From contig NZ_JALPKR020000002.1 in the NCBI RefSeq assembly GCF_023195515.1, positions 2,333,001 through 2,397,000 of the forward strand: a DNA stretch of 64,000 nt, in the 5' to 3' direction. Source of the DNA: Variovorax sp. S12S4. GTDB lineage: Bacteria > Pseudomonadota > Gammaproteobacteria > Burkholderiales > Burkholderiaceae_C. Of the stretch, positions 26,954-34,384 are shown one piece after another. Below the pieces are notes generated by a model. The model made no database searches and was not told the DNA's origin. It saw only the letters and a list, made by a program, of their open reading frames with translations. Within the stretch, counting starts at the first letter, position 1; each line of letters begins with the position of its first letter. Made by a program: the position numbers and the translations under genes.

Positions 26954-28294
26954 TCAGCGCGGGACGGTTTCCAGAAACACGAAGTCGGCCACCAGCCGTA
27001 CGCTTCCCTTGCCGGCCGCAAGCGCTTCGCGCAGCCGCAGCAGATAGGCCGACGCGAGTTCGAAGGGCGGCCGGTCGGCAATGGCGGCGAGCGGCACGGG
27101 CGACGAGACCGCCGTGACCAGCACGCGGCCGAACGGCGGGCCCACGAGCCAGCTCGAGGGAATGTCGCGGCCCAGTTCGAGCCTTTCGCCCGCGCGCAGC
27201 CGTGTGGCCGACTGGCCGGCGTTGAGATGCATGACGGAACCGTCGGCGGTGTAGTAGTCGATCCACAGGTAGCTGTCGTGGCCCGGTGCCGACACCTGCA
27301 CGCGCACGTTGTCGCCTTCGCGCAGCTCGCCGTTGGTGGCGGTGGGAACGTCCATTGCCAGTCCCAGGGCCTTCTCTCGGTTGCGCAGCTGGTAGGGCTT
27401 GAGGATTGCGAACACCTCGCAATGCGGCCACGCGCGCAGTTCGATGTCGAAGGTGGGCGACCCTGCGCCGGGTATTGCGGCCACTTCGCGCTCGACCCGG
27501 TCCAGGTCCGCGGGCAGCGAGACGAAGCCGCTCACGCGCAGGCTCCCGTCCTTGCGGGCGGTGGCGGCGAGATCGGCGCATGCGTAGCTTTGCAGATGCT
27601 GTTCGATGCGCCCGGCCAGGGGCGGCTCGGCGGTGGAGGGGCCGGCGAGCCACTGCCACCACAGAAGGTAGAGCAGGGGCAGCAGCAGCGTGAGCGAAGC
27701 CGTGGCGCGCAGTAGCGCTCGGTCGCGGCGTCGCGCGTCGTAGGGTCCCGGCGGATCGGCCACGCGATAGGGCTGGGGCGTGATGTGGTCCTGCATCAGA
27801 CTGCCGAGCGCCAGCGGCTGGAGCCGCAATTGCCGGCTGTGCAGCTCCTTCAGCTTGCCGAGCTCGCCCTGGTCGCCATTCTCGAAGTAATACTGGCCCT
27901 TGAAGCCGTGCACCAGCGCATGCCAGTAGACCTCGCGCACTTCGTCGTCCTGCGCGGTCAGCGCTGAGAGATGGTGGAAGAACTCGCTGGCGGCGTTGTT
28001 CGAATTGAAGAGCTGCATCTGCAGCGGCGCGGCATCGCCTCCGGTACCGGGATGGCGCGCGAGGATCTCGTCGATCCAGGCCACCATGGCAAACGCGGCG
28101 GATTCGACCTGCCCAGCAGGCGTGCCCGATGCACCGGCGGCGGCACGCGCCTCGTCGAGAAGGCGGCGGGCTTGTTGCTGTGCAGCATCATGGGAAAGCG
28201 TGGCGCGGCCGCCGGCAACCGATGCCGCAATGGATGCATCAAGGGCGAGGCCGAACGAGACGAAGGCCGAAAAACTGTCGAGCAGGCGGGCCAT
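26954..28294 (-). CDS. DotU/TssL-like protein with C-terminal DUF4384-like domain
   Basis: A 446-residue protein. Residues ~1-190 match the DotU/TssL cytoplasmic domain (AFAMVAWIDEILARHPG; MQLFNSNNAASEFFHHL; YWHALVHGFKGQYYF). A single membrane helix follows near residues 225-240 (LTLLLPLLYLLWWQWLAG). The ~200 residues after it are periplasmic by topology: a small alpha/beta part, then a domain like DUF4384 (LREGDNVRVQVSAPGHDSYLWIDYY, GERLELG), in the place where some TssL proteins carry a peptidoglycan-binding domain. The ATG at 28294 starts the family-like sequence; an upstream TTG is less likely. It should form the inner-membrane base with the TssM-like protein. The domain names are from memory. 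Confidence 0.74.
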   Translation of the reverse strand: MARLLDSFSAFVSFGLALDASIAASVAGGRATLSHDAAQQQARRLLDEARAAAGASGTPAGQVESAAFAMVAWIDEILARHPGTGGDAAPLQMQLFNSNNAASEFFHHLSALTAQDDEVREVYWHALVHGFKGQYYFENGDQGELGKLKELHSRQLRLQPLALGSLMQDHITPQPYRVADPPGPYDARRRDRALLRATASLTLLLPLLYLLWWQWLAGPSTAEPPLAGRIEQHLQSYACADLAATARKDGSLRVSGFVSLPADLDRVEREVAAIPGAGSPTFDIELRAWPHCEVFAILKPYQLRNREKALGLAMDVPTATNGELREGDNVRVQVSAPGHDSYLWIDYYTADGSVMHLNAGQSATRLRAGERLELGRDIPSSWLVGPPFGRVLVTAVSSPVPLAAIADRPPFELASAYLLRLREALAAGKGSVRLVADFVFLETVPR

Positions 28295-28542
28295 GAACCG
28301 TGCCCCGCTCACTGCGCCTGCGTGGTGAAGGATGCCTTGCACCGGCGTCTGCAGCAATGGCGCATGCCTATGTCCCCGGTTCCTTCGAATGGGCGTTCAT
28401 TCTTCCAAACGAGGCGCGGCGGGCGCCATATCGCTTGGGGTCTATGCCGTTCGTGGGTCGATGCGGTATTGCTGTGCGGGGCAATCGCCGGTATCTTCGG
28501 CTTCCGCTGAATTCAACGCACGCTGGGACACTGGGACACGCC

Positions 28543-29223
28543 ATGAAAATTCTGATCGCCGACGACCACCGGCTCGTCATCGAGGCGGTCAAGGCCAAGC
28601 TGTCGGAGCTCGAACCCGGCATTGAATTCGTCCTGGCCATGAGCGTCGACGAATTGCTTGCCGGCGCCAACGACGAGCTCGATCTGGCCCTGATCGACCT
28701 CAACATGCCCGGCGCGGACGGCCAGGCCCACATCGACGAGATTCGCCGCCGCCACCCGGCCGTGCCGGTGATCGTGCTGTCCGGCTACGAAGACCCCGCC
28801 ATCATGCGAAGCGCCCTCGAGCGCGGCGTGCTCGGCTTCATTCCCAAGGCCTATTCGCCCGAGGTGATGCTTTCGGCGGTGCGGCTGGTGCTGGCGGGCG
28901 GCGTGTATGTGCCGCCGATGATGCTGACGGCGCTGCCGCCGGGCATCGTGGCCGGCGTGGCACCGACGCAGAACGGCGACGCGCGCGCCGCGGGCGGATC
29001 AGCGGCAACGCTGGAGCACCTGCGCAGCGTGCTCACCGAGCGCCAGGTCGAGGTGCTGCAGCTGCTGTCGCAAGGCAAGCCCAACAAGCTCATCGGGCGT
29101 AGCCTGGGCATCAGCGAGGGCACGGTCAAGATTCACCTTGCCGCCATCTTCCGTGCGCTGAATGTGCGCAACCGCACCGAAGCGGTGGTGGCCGCGCAGG
29201 CCTTGACCGAAGCGCAAGCCTGA
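28543..29223 (+). CDS. LuxR/NarL family response regulator
   Basis: A 226-residue DNA-binding response regulator. The receiver domain has the acidic pair DD at residues 7-8 (LIADDH), the phosphoacceptor Asp in LALIDLNMPG near residue 50 and a Lys in GFIPKAYSPE near 105. The C-terminal LuxR helix-turn-helix is LTERQVEVLQLLSQGKPNKLIGRSLGISEGTVKIHL. No sensor kinase is adjacent. It is divergent from the DotU-like operon with a 248-base gap, so it may regulate the T6SS cluster or be an orphan. The start is the ATG directly before the receiver domain; the frame is open upstream without similarity. Confidence 0.9.
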   Translation: MKILIADDHRLVIEAVKAKLSELEPGIEFVLAMSVDELLAGANDELDLALIDLNMPGADGQAHIDEIRRRHPAVPVIVLSGYEDPAIMRSALERGVLGFIPKAYSPEVMLSAVRLVLAGGVYVPPMMLTALPPGIVAGVAPTQNGDARAAGGSAATLEHLRSVLTERQVEVLQLLSQGKPNKLIGRSLGISEGTVKIHLAAIFRALNVRNRTEAVVAAQALTEAQA

Positions 29224-29253
29224 GTCTGCTTGCGCCGGCCGCAACGGCCATGC

Positions 29254-29691
29254 TCAGGAACAACTGAGCTTCATCGCCTCGATTCGTCCGCCAAAACCAA
29301 GCTTGCGCATGAGGCCGCCTTCGCGGCTGTTGGCCGGAAAGTTGACCGTGCGGTCCCTGAACATCGCGTGCTCATACACCTGCAGCGTTGCGCGCGGGCC
29401 GACGCTCACGCTGTCGATGTCGCGCTTGAGCTGCCTTGCGGTGCCCCGGTCCATGCTCTGGACCTCGGCGGGGCCCACCAGCGTGAGCATGTCGCCCTGG
29501 AAGTTGCGGCCGGTATAGAACTGCGCCCAGCAGCCCGAAGCCAGCGCCGGGTCTTCGATGCGCACCGGCACCAGCAGGATGGTCGGGTCGGGCCGGTTCT
29601 CGGCGGTGGCGGTCGATGGAGGCGTCGAGGTGTTGGCGCAGGCACCGAGCGCAACGACGCCGGCAATCATCAGGTAGCGAAGGTTCTTCAT
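29254..29691 (-). CDS. Beta/gamma-crystallin-like lipoprotein
   Basis: A 145-residue protein (150 if the upstream ATG at 29706 is used). A short basic N-terminus and hydrophobic core end in ALGAC, a lipobox, so it is likely an outer-membrane or periplasmic lipoprotein. The mature part has two Greek-key-like segments with beta/gamma-crystallin spacing: CWAQFYTGRNFQGDMLTLVG and LQVYEHAMFRDRTVNFPANS. Such domains often bind calcium. Its neighbours are not functionally linked. It is convergent with the response regulator, with only a 30-base gap. Confidence 0.72.
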   Translation of the reverse strand: MKNLRYLMIAGVVALGACANTSTPPSTATAENRPDPTILLVPVRIEDPALASGCWAQFYTGRNFQGDMLTLVGPAEVQSMDRGTARQLKRDIDSVSVGPRATLQVYEHAMFRDRTVNFPANSREGGLMRKLGFGGRIEAMKLSCS

Positions 29692-29969
29692 GGGATGGAA
29701 ATTCAAGTGGAGAGCTCAGGTGAAGAGCGGAAAGACGCAGGCTACCGGCCTCGCCCGGCCCTTGCGTAGGAGCAGGCGCCAATCTCCCGTCGCCCTTGCT
29801 CGGAGCCTCGATGGACCAGGGTACCCACTGCTGATGAGCAATCTCCGTGAATGACTGCGCTCCGGATGCGCGCATTTCCTACGCGCAGCCAAGCCGCGGC
29901 TATCCACTCTGAAGCACGCGAGGAATCAGCCTTGCGTTCATCAACGTTTTTCATGAAGTGAAGAAAGCC

Positions 29970-30368
29970 ATGGCCACGAGCAGCATCCTGGGAGGCGACT
30001 ATCCGCCCGCGGAACCGAAGGGAACGGACGTCGACAGCCTTGGACCCAGCGACACGAGCGACAGCGGAAGCGATGTGCGCACCTCGCGCGAGCGTTCCGC
30101 CATTCCCGAAGATGCCGCCGAAGGCGCGGTTCCGGTGGCGCATGAAAGCAGCAGCGACGCCGAAGGAACCGGCGAGCGCGCATCGGCCGACGCACCGCCG
30201 GTGGAGCCCGACGCGGACATCTTGCCGGACCGTGTGGGCATCGTTCCTGGCAGCGCGGCCGACGTGGCCGCATCCATCGACCAGGAAGATGCCGGCATGC
30301 CGGACGAACTGGCCGACGAGGCGGGCGAGCCCGAAGACGAAGAAGACGGCGAAGACAGAGCCGCCTGA
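29970..30368 (+). CDS. Acidic low-complexity hypothetical protein
   Basis: A 132-residue protein, very rich in Asp, Glu, Ala and Ser with few hydrophobic residues (DILPDRVGIVPGSAADVAAS; EDEEDGEDRAA at the end), so it is expected to be disordered. No family is recognised with certainty; similar small acidic proteins occur in Variovorax-type genomes. The ATG at 29970 is preferred over the GTG at 29958 because GAAGAAAG lies just before it. It precedes the next small gene by 11 bases in the same direction. Confidence 0.6.
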   Translation: MATSSILGGDYPPAEPKGTDVDSLGPSDTSDSGSDVRTSRERSAIPEDAAEGAVPVAHESSSDAEGTGERASADAPPVEPDADILPDRVGIVPGSAADVAASIDQEDAGMPDELADEAGEPEDEEDGEDRAA

Positions 30369-30379
30369 AGCGGGGTTGG

Positions 30380-30844
30380 GTGGATACGGCCATGACCATG
30401 CAACGCCAACTCGACTGCGCGCTCCAGAGCCTTCAGCAGCTTGCCTACGCCCGCATTGCGCGCGAGTTCGCCCGCGCCTGGCAGGCAAGGGCACATGCCC
30501 CCGATGAGGCCGAAGCACTCCTGGGCGAGGCTCACCGCCGCGTGCTGCACTGCGAGCAGGCGCTGGCTGAATTGCGCGTCGCGATCGACGATCCGCGCCA
30601 GATTGCCGAGATCAAGGTTGCCCGGGCGCTGTACCTGCGCATGCTGCTGGAAAGCGCTCCCACGCGGCTGCAATCGTGGAGCGACTGCGAGAGCCTCGAC
30701 GACATGCCGAAGTCCCACCTGTTCGAATGGATTTCCTATGATTTCGAGCGGCTCGAACTGGCGGAACTGGAAGGCTCCATGACCGAAGAAGAAGCCGCCT
30801 CGTACACCCAGGCGATCGACACGGCGGCCAGGGTGCGCGATTGA
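30380..30844 (+). CDS. Hypothetical helical protein
   Basis: A 154-residue, mostly helical, soluble protein (LQQLAYARIAREFARAW; HCEQALAELRVAIDDP; SHLFEWISYDFERLELAEL). I recognise no family. The start codon could be ATG at 30392 or 30398, giving a slightly shorter protein. It is probably cotranscribed with the acidic gene upstream. Its end faces the minus-strand gene at 30857; the apparent overlap with that gene disappears once a frame error there is corrected. Confidence 0.65.
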   Translation: MDTAMTMQRQLDCALQSLQQLAYARIAREFARAWQARAHAPDEAEALLGEAHRRVLHCEQALAELRVAIDDPRQIAEIKVARALYLRMLLESAPTRLQSWSDCESLDDMPKSHLFEWISYDFERLELAELEGSMTEEEAASYTQAIDTAARVRD

Positions 30845-30856
30845 ACGGAGGGGTGT

Positions 30857-31107
30857 TCAACCCTCCCCAGCACGATCGCACCGTCCTGGATGTAGCGATC
30901 GAACTCGATCTTCGGTATGGCGGCGGTCAGCGACTGGCCGTTCTCGGTCCATGTGATGACGACGCTGTCGTCCGCCATCAGGATCTGGCAGTTGCCTTCC
31001 GGGATCTTCAGCTGCGGGCCGTCGCCCGCGCGAAATTCCATGGGGCCGACGACGCGTGCATCGATCTGGGTAGTGGAAGTCATGTGGGGCTCGCTGTTCA
31101 TCTTCAT
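30857..31107 (-). CDS. Small hypothetical protein, frame broken at 30865
   Basis: A short protein, MKMNSEPHMTSTTQ then a beta-rich body (MEFRAGDGPQLKIPEGNCQI, DSVVITWTENGQSLTAAIP, FDRYIQDGAIVLG). As written, the frame runs on to 30736, antisense to the preceding gene, with a Ser-rich nonsense tail. One extra base in the four-C run at 30865-30868 (plus strand) puts a stop at 30857, for about 83 residues in total. Its first ATG directly abuts the restored stop of the upstream minus-strand gene (TAG then ATG), suggesting coupling. ATG at 31083 is the alternative start. The family is unknown. Confidence 0.62.
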
Positions 31108-31465
31108 CTATTGGGGCGCGGGCCGCGCATGCCGCTTGTCGCTGCCGCGCTGCTCCTTGGAAGGGTCGCCGTCGCGCGAAGGCGCAATGCCCCCGGCGTG
31201 GCGGTCGAGGGCGGACGCGAGGTTTGCGTGCGTGCGGCGGCGGGCCCCTTGTCCGAGCCCAGCGGGCCCTGGTCGATGGAGCCGCGAGGCTGGTCTGCCG
31301 GGCGCGCGCCCTGCGGTTCGGCTGAATCGCTGATGGGGGCGCACGTGTTCCCTTGGGGTTGCCGGTGGGCTGCGCGCCCGCTGCCGCCACCGAAAGCAGC
31401 AACGCGGCGGCAAGACCGTACTTCCGCAAAGGGCGAGGCGCGGAACGCGATACGTCGTTGGCCAT
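31108..31465 (-). pseudogene. Secreted proline-rich small protein, two frame breaks
   Basis: The gene starts MANDVSRSAPRPLRKYG followed by a hydrophobic stretch and a likely signal-peptidase site after VAAAGA. The sensible reading then crosses two frames: NP-QGNTCAPISDSAEP at the four-G run 31355-31358 (plus strand), and TPG-GIAPSRDGDPSKEQRG at the five-C run 31190-31194. One base added to each run gives a continuous protein of ~119 residues ending at 31108. It is rich in Pro, Gln, Arg and Ser, with no domain recognised. Both breaks are apparent one-base losses in homopolymers, so sequencing error is likelier than gene death. Confidence 0.55.
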
Positions 31466-31661
31466 GAATTGAATCCTCGAAAACTGAAGCCTCTTTTTTC
31501 GCGCGCAACACCACGGTGTGCTTGTAGGCAGGAACACCGTCCTTGCGCCGGTTGCGTGCCTGCGTGCCCGATGGCCGGGCGCTTGCGCCGAAGACGCGAC
31601 GCTTTCCTACGCACGGCTGCACCGGCGCGTCGCACGGTGAAGCTTTTCGAAAGGACACAGC

Positions 31662-31940
31662 GTGACCAGATCCACGACCACGGACCGGCCCGCCACGCCG
31701 AATGAAGCAGCGAACTCGGCCGCGTACCGCAAGCCCACACCCGCGGAGAAAAGCATGAAGCGCGAAGCCAAAACGCCCGCGGAGAACGGCGATCCCGTCG
31801 GCCCCAACAACGGCCCCTCAATCACAGGCCAGCGCAAGCCGCCGACGCCGGGTGATGCCGGCGTGGGTGAAACCGACAACCACGGCAGCTCGCCCTACAG
31901 CCAGCCTGGCCGGCCCGAAAAACCGTTTCGCGAAGAGTGA
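31662..31940 (+). CDS. Proline-rich hypothetical protein
   Basis: A 92-residue hydrophilic, Pro/Thr/Asn-rich protein (ENGDPVGPNNGPSITGQRKP; NHGSSPYSQPGRPEKPF), predicted disordered. It starts with GTG preceded by AAAGGA. It is divergent from the signal-peptide gene that starts at 31465. It cannot be tied to a named family, although the composition is not that of a random antisense frame. Confidence 0.5.
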   Translation: MTRSTTTDRPATPNEAANSAAYRKPTPAEKSMKREAKTPAENGDPVGPNNGPSITGQRKPPTPGDAGVGETDNHGSSPYSQPGRPEKPFREE

Positions 31941-32120
31941 ATTGAAGCGGCATCGACGCCCCGAAGAACCCCTACAGGGGACGTCGGGCGAAGCCGACAC
32001 GGATCCCGATGCGCGCGACCACCATTCGTCCTGGGACCAGCGCAATGCGACCGCCTTCGGGCATGCATGCGCGGCAATTTTCAACCCGCCTCTTCACGAG
32101 GCAAACGAAGGAGTCATTCC

Positions 32121-32603
32121 ATGGCCAACTACACGAACACTGCTGAAACCGCGAACAGCGAAGACGTTGTCGAGGTGCTGAACGATCTGCTCGAGAACAC
32201 GCGCGACGGCGAATACGGTTTCCGGGCCTGCGCGGAGGAAGTGGATTCTCCGCAACTGAAGCAGGTGTTCCAGAACCGCTCGGCGGAATGCGCCAAGGCA
32301 GCCGGCGAACTGGTTCAGCTCATCCGGCGCTTCGGCGGCTCGCCCGACGACGGCGGCACCGTGAGCGGTGCCATGCACCGCGGCTGGGTGCATGTGAAGG
32401 GCTCGGTCGGCGCGAACAGCGCGCTCTCGATGCTGGAGGAATGCGAGCGCGGTGAAGACGCCGCCGTGGCGCGCTATCGCAAGGCGCTGAAGGAAGACCT
32501 GCCCGCCGACGTGCGCGCGATCATCCAGCAGCAGGCCGAAGGGGCTCAGCGCAACCACGACCAGATCAAGCAGTTGCGCGACCAGATGCGCGCCAGCAAG
32601 TAA
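32121..32603 (+). CDS. PA2169-type four-helix-bundle protein (DUF2383)
   Basis: A 160-residue ferritin-like helical-bundle protein of the PA2169/DUF2383 family. It has VVEVLNDLLENTRDGEYGFR near the start, the repeated pattern of Glu and His-bearing helices, GGTVSGAMHRGWVHVKG in the middle, and ECERGEDAAVARYRKAL then QQQAEGAQRNHDQIKQLRDQ at the end. The family is often stress-induced, with no proven enzyme activity. The ATG at 32121 has an AAGGAG site about seven bases upstream. Confidence 0.85.
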   Translation: MANYTNTAETANSEDVVEVLNDLLENTRDGEYGFRACAEEVDSPQLKQVFQNRSAECAKAAGELVQLIRRFGGSPDDGGTVSGAMHRGWVHVKGSVGANSALSMLEECERGEDAAVARYRKALKEDLPADVRAIIQQQAEGAQRNHDQIKQLRDQMRASK

Positions 32604-32690
32604 GAAGAAGTCACCTGCCCCCGGGCCGACGGGCGGATCGGCCGCCCGGGGCAGAATGGACGCCGTTGTTTTCACTCCGGCCGTCCGTTC

Positions 32691-33419
32691 TTGACCTCTC
32701 TCGATCTCGACCTCACCCGCTTCGACGCTGCCATCGTCGATCTCGATGGCACCATGGTCGACACCCTCGGCGACTTCGCGGTGTCGCTGAACCACATGCT
32801 CACTGATCTTTCGCTACCGCCGGTACCTCCGGCGGCAGTCGAAAAAATGGTGGGCAAGGGTTCGGAGCACCTGATCCTTTCCGCGCTCGCCCATGTGATG
32901 GACTCCGGCGGCGATGGCGCTTCGGAGGCCGGCGCGAATGCGCTGCGCGCGCGGGCAGAGGCGCTTTTCGATCGCGCCTGGGAGCGCTACCAGCACCATT
33001 ACCTGGCCATCAACGGGCAGCACTCGGCGGTGTACCCCGGTGTGCCCGAGGGGCTCAAGGCGCTGCGCGTGCGCGGGCTGCGCCTGGCGTGCCTCACCAA
33101 CAAACCCACCTCGTTCGCCAAGCCGTTGCTGGCTGCAAAAGGGCTCGACGGATTCTTCGAATTCGCGTTTGGCGGCGATGCCTTCGCGCGCAAGAAGCCG
33201 GACCCGCTGCCGCTGCTGAAGACCTGCGAGGCGCTGGGCACCGATCCCGCGCGCACGCTGATGGTCGGCGACTCGAGCAACGACGCGAGGGCCGCGCGTG
33301 CCGCCGGATGCCCGGTGGTGCTGGTGACCTACGGCTACAACCATGGCGAGCCGGTGCGCGGCGTGGATGCCGATGGCTTCGTGGATTCGCTGGCCGAACT
33401 GGGCCGCGCGGCCGTCTGA
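32691..33419 (+). CDS. gph: Phosphoglycolate phosphatase
   Basis: A 242-residue HAD-superfamily phosphatase that removes 2-phosphoglycolate. Motif I is AIVDLDGTMVDT near residue 14, motif II is the Thr in LACLTNKPTSF near 128, and motifs III and IV are ARKKPDPLPLL near 164 and MVGDSSNDARAARAAG near 190. The helical cap domain between motifs I and II fits Gph. The start is TTG at 32691. In related betaproteobacteria gph lies just before trpE, as here, separated only by the chalcone-isomerase-like gene on the other strand. Confidence 0.9.
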   Translation: MTSLDLDLTRFDAAIVDLDGTMVDTLGDFAVSLNHMLTDLSLPPVPPAAVEKMVGKGSEHLILSALAHVMDSGGDGASEAGANALRARAEALFDRAWERYQHHYLAINGQHSAVYPGVPEGLKALRVRGLRLACLTNKPTSFAKPLLAAKGLDGFFEFAFGGDAFARKKPDPLPLLKTCEALGTDPARTLMVGDSSNDARAARAAGCPVVLVTYGYNHGEPVRGVDADGFVDSLAELGRAAV

Positions 33420-33455
33420 AAAGCGCGCGCGGCGCGTGCTCGCTTGGTTGCCGGG

Positions 33456-34061
33456 CTACTGCTTTCCTAGCAGCGCGTCCTTCAGCTTCCAGTCGGCCGG
33501 CACGGGACCGAGCCAGATGCGCAGCAGCGCATTGAAGAAAGCCTGTTCCTTGATCGGATCGGGCTGAGGCACGCCGCGCACAGTAATGAGCGTGCCGGTA
33601 CCGGGCAGCCAGTCGATGGTGAAGGTGTCGCCGGCCTTGAGCTGCTTTTGGTCCGCGAACATCTGGCCCATGCGCAGCAGCCCCGGAATGAGGTTGACCA
33701 TTTCGGTCTTGGGCGAGTTTTCTTCCACGCCCTTGGTAAAGAGCTTGCCGAGTTCATTGGCCTCGATGTCGCGCAGCATGGTGATGGCCACGCGCTTGGG
33801 GCCGGGCGCCGCCAGCGCCTCTTCGGGCGTGGAGACTTTCTTGCCCACGTAGAAGCCGGCGGTGTACACCTTGAAGACAGCCTTGTAGCGCACGCCCGCG
33901 CCGTTGAGCTGCAGGGTGGTGCCGCGCAGGGCGAGGGTGTCGTCCAGCTTCACGCCGGCCACGTCGACCTGTGCGGCCGAGGCGGTGGTTGCGATGGCGG
34001 CTGCGCAGGCAAGCACGGCAAAGCGGGAGAACGGCAGGAATGAAAGCGAAACAGCGGGCAC
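33456..34061 (-). CDS. Secreted chalcone-isomerase-fold protein
   Basis: A 201-residue protein. The GTG at 34061 is chosen because GAGGAGAT precedes it and it leads directly into a signal peptide (FLPFSRFAVLACAAAIATT...ASAA). The mature part (VAGVKLDDTLALRGTTLQLN, KVYTAGFYVGKKVSTPEEAL, RVAITMLRDIEANELGK, LKAGDTFTIDWLPGTGT) matches the bacterial chalcone isomerase-like family. That fold usually binds a small ligand rather than acting on flavonoids, so periplasmic binding is more likely than flavonoid chemistry. It is divergent from the trp operon. Confidence 0.85.
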   Translation of the reverse strand: MPAVSLSFLPFSRFAVLACAAAIATTASAAQVDVAGVKLDDTLALRGTTLQLNGAGVRYKAVFKVYTAGFYVGKKVSTPEEALAAPGPKRVAITMLRDIEANELGKLFTKGVEENSPKTEMVNLIPGLLRMGQMFADQKQLKAGDTFTIDWLPGTGTLITVRGVPQPDPIKEQAFFNALLRIWLGPVPADWKLKDALLGKQ

Positions 34062-34171
34062 GTGATCTCCTCGATTTGCGAACGGTCGTTCGAATGTATC
34101 TTTTCGTTTTACTCCTGCTTCTCCGGGGAACCCTGAAGGCGGCCATTGCGCGAGCTGGCGTTTTCGTGGGC

Positions 34172-34177
34172 TAAACT
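34172..34177 (+). promoter_or_regulatory. Possible -10 element of the trp operon
   Basis: TAAACT lies 9 bases before the trp leader peptide ATG and about 213 bases before trpE. The matching -35 is weak (a TTGCGC at 34146 is ~20 bases away), so this is a tentative assignment based on position and the leader peptide downstream. Confidence 0.35.
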
Positions 34178-34186
34178 CCACGCTCC

Positions 34187-34270
34187 ATGTTCGTTCATCA
34201 CATCATTCAAACAGGTCAAGGCAGCCGGGGAGCCTGGCCCTGGCGTAGCCATACATCGCTGACTGTTTGA
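34187..34270 (+). CDS. trpL: trp operon leader peptide (TrpL), attenuation control
   Basis: A 27-codon open frame starting MFVHHIIQTGQG and containing Trp-Pro-Trp (W17 at 34235-34237 and W19 at 34241-34243). It stops at 34270, 114 bases before trpE. Trp codons in a short peptide just before trpE are the hallmark of ribosome-stalling attenuation: with little charged tRNA-Trp, the ribosome pauses and lets trpE be transcribed. tRNA-Trp itself is encoded at 42909. The peptide is too short for ordinary gene finders. Confidence 0.85.
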   Translation: MFVHHIIQTGQGSRGAWPWRSHTSLTV

Positions 34271-34272
34271 TT

Positions 34273-34321
34273 GCACGGCGCACGCCGTGCGCCCGCGGTA
34301 CCGGATCGCTGCAGACTCCGG
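34273..34321 (+). promoter_or_regulatory. Hairpins in the trp leader (attenuator region)
   Basis: GCACGGCG (34273-34280) and CGCCGTGC (34283-34290) form a strong stem directly after the leader peptide stop. A second, weaker stem pairs CCGGA (34301-34305) with TCCGG (34317-34321). No clear U-tract follows, so the terminator form is not obvious from sequence alone. These are candidates for the alternative structures of the attenuator. Confidence 0.5.
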
Positions 34322-34384
34322 ACCACCAGTGAATGACCTTGCCACCGGCCAAGAAGCGCCGCGAGGCAACTGGAGAACGAATCC

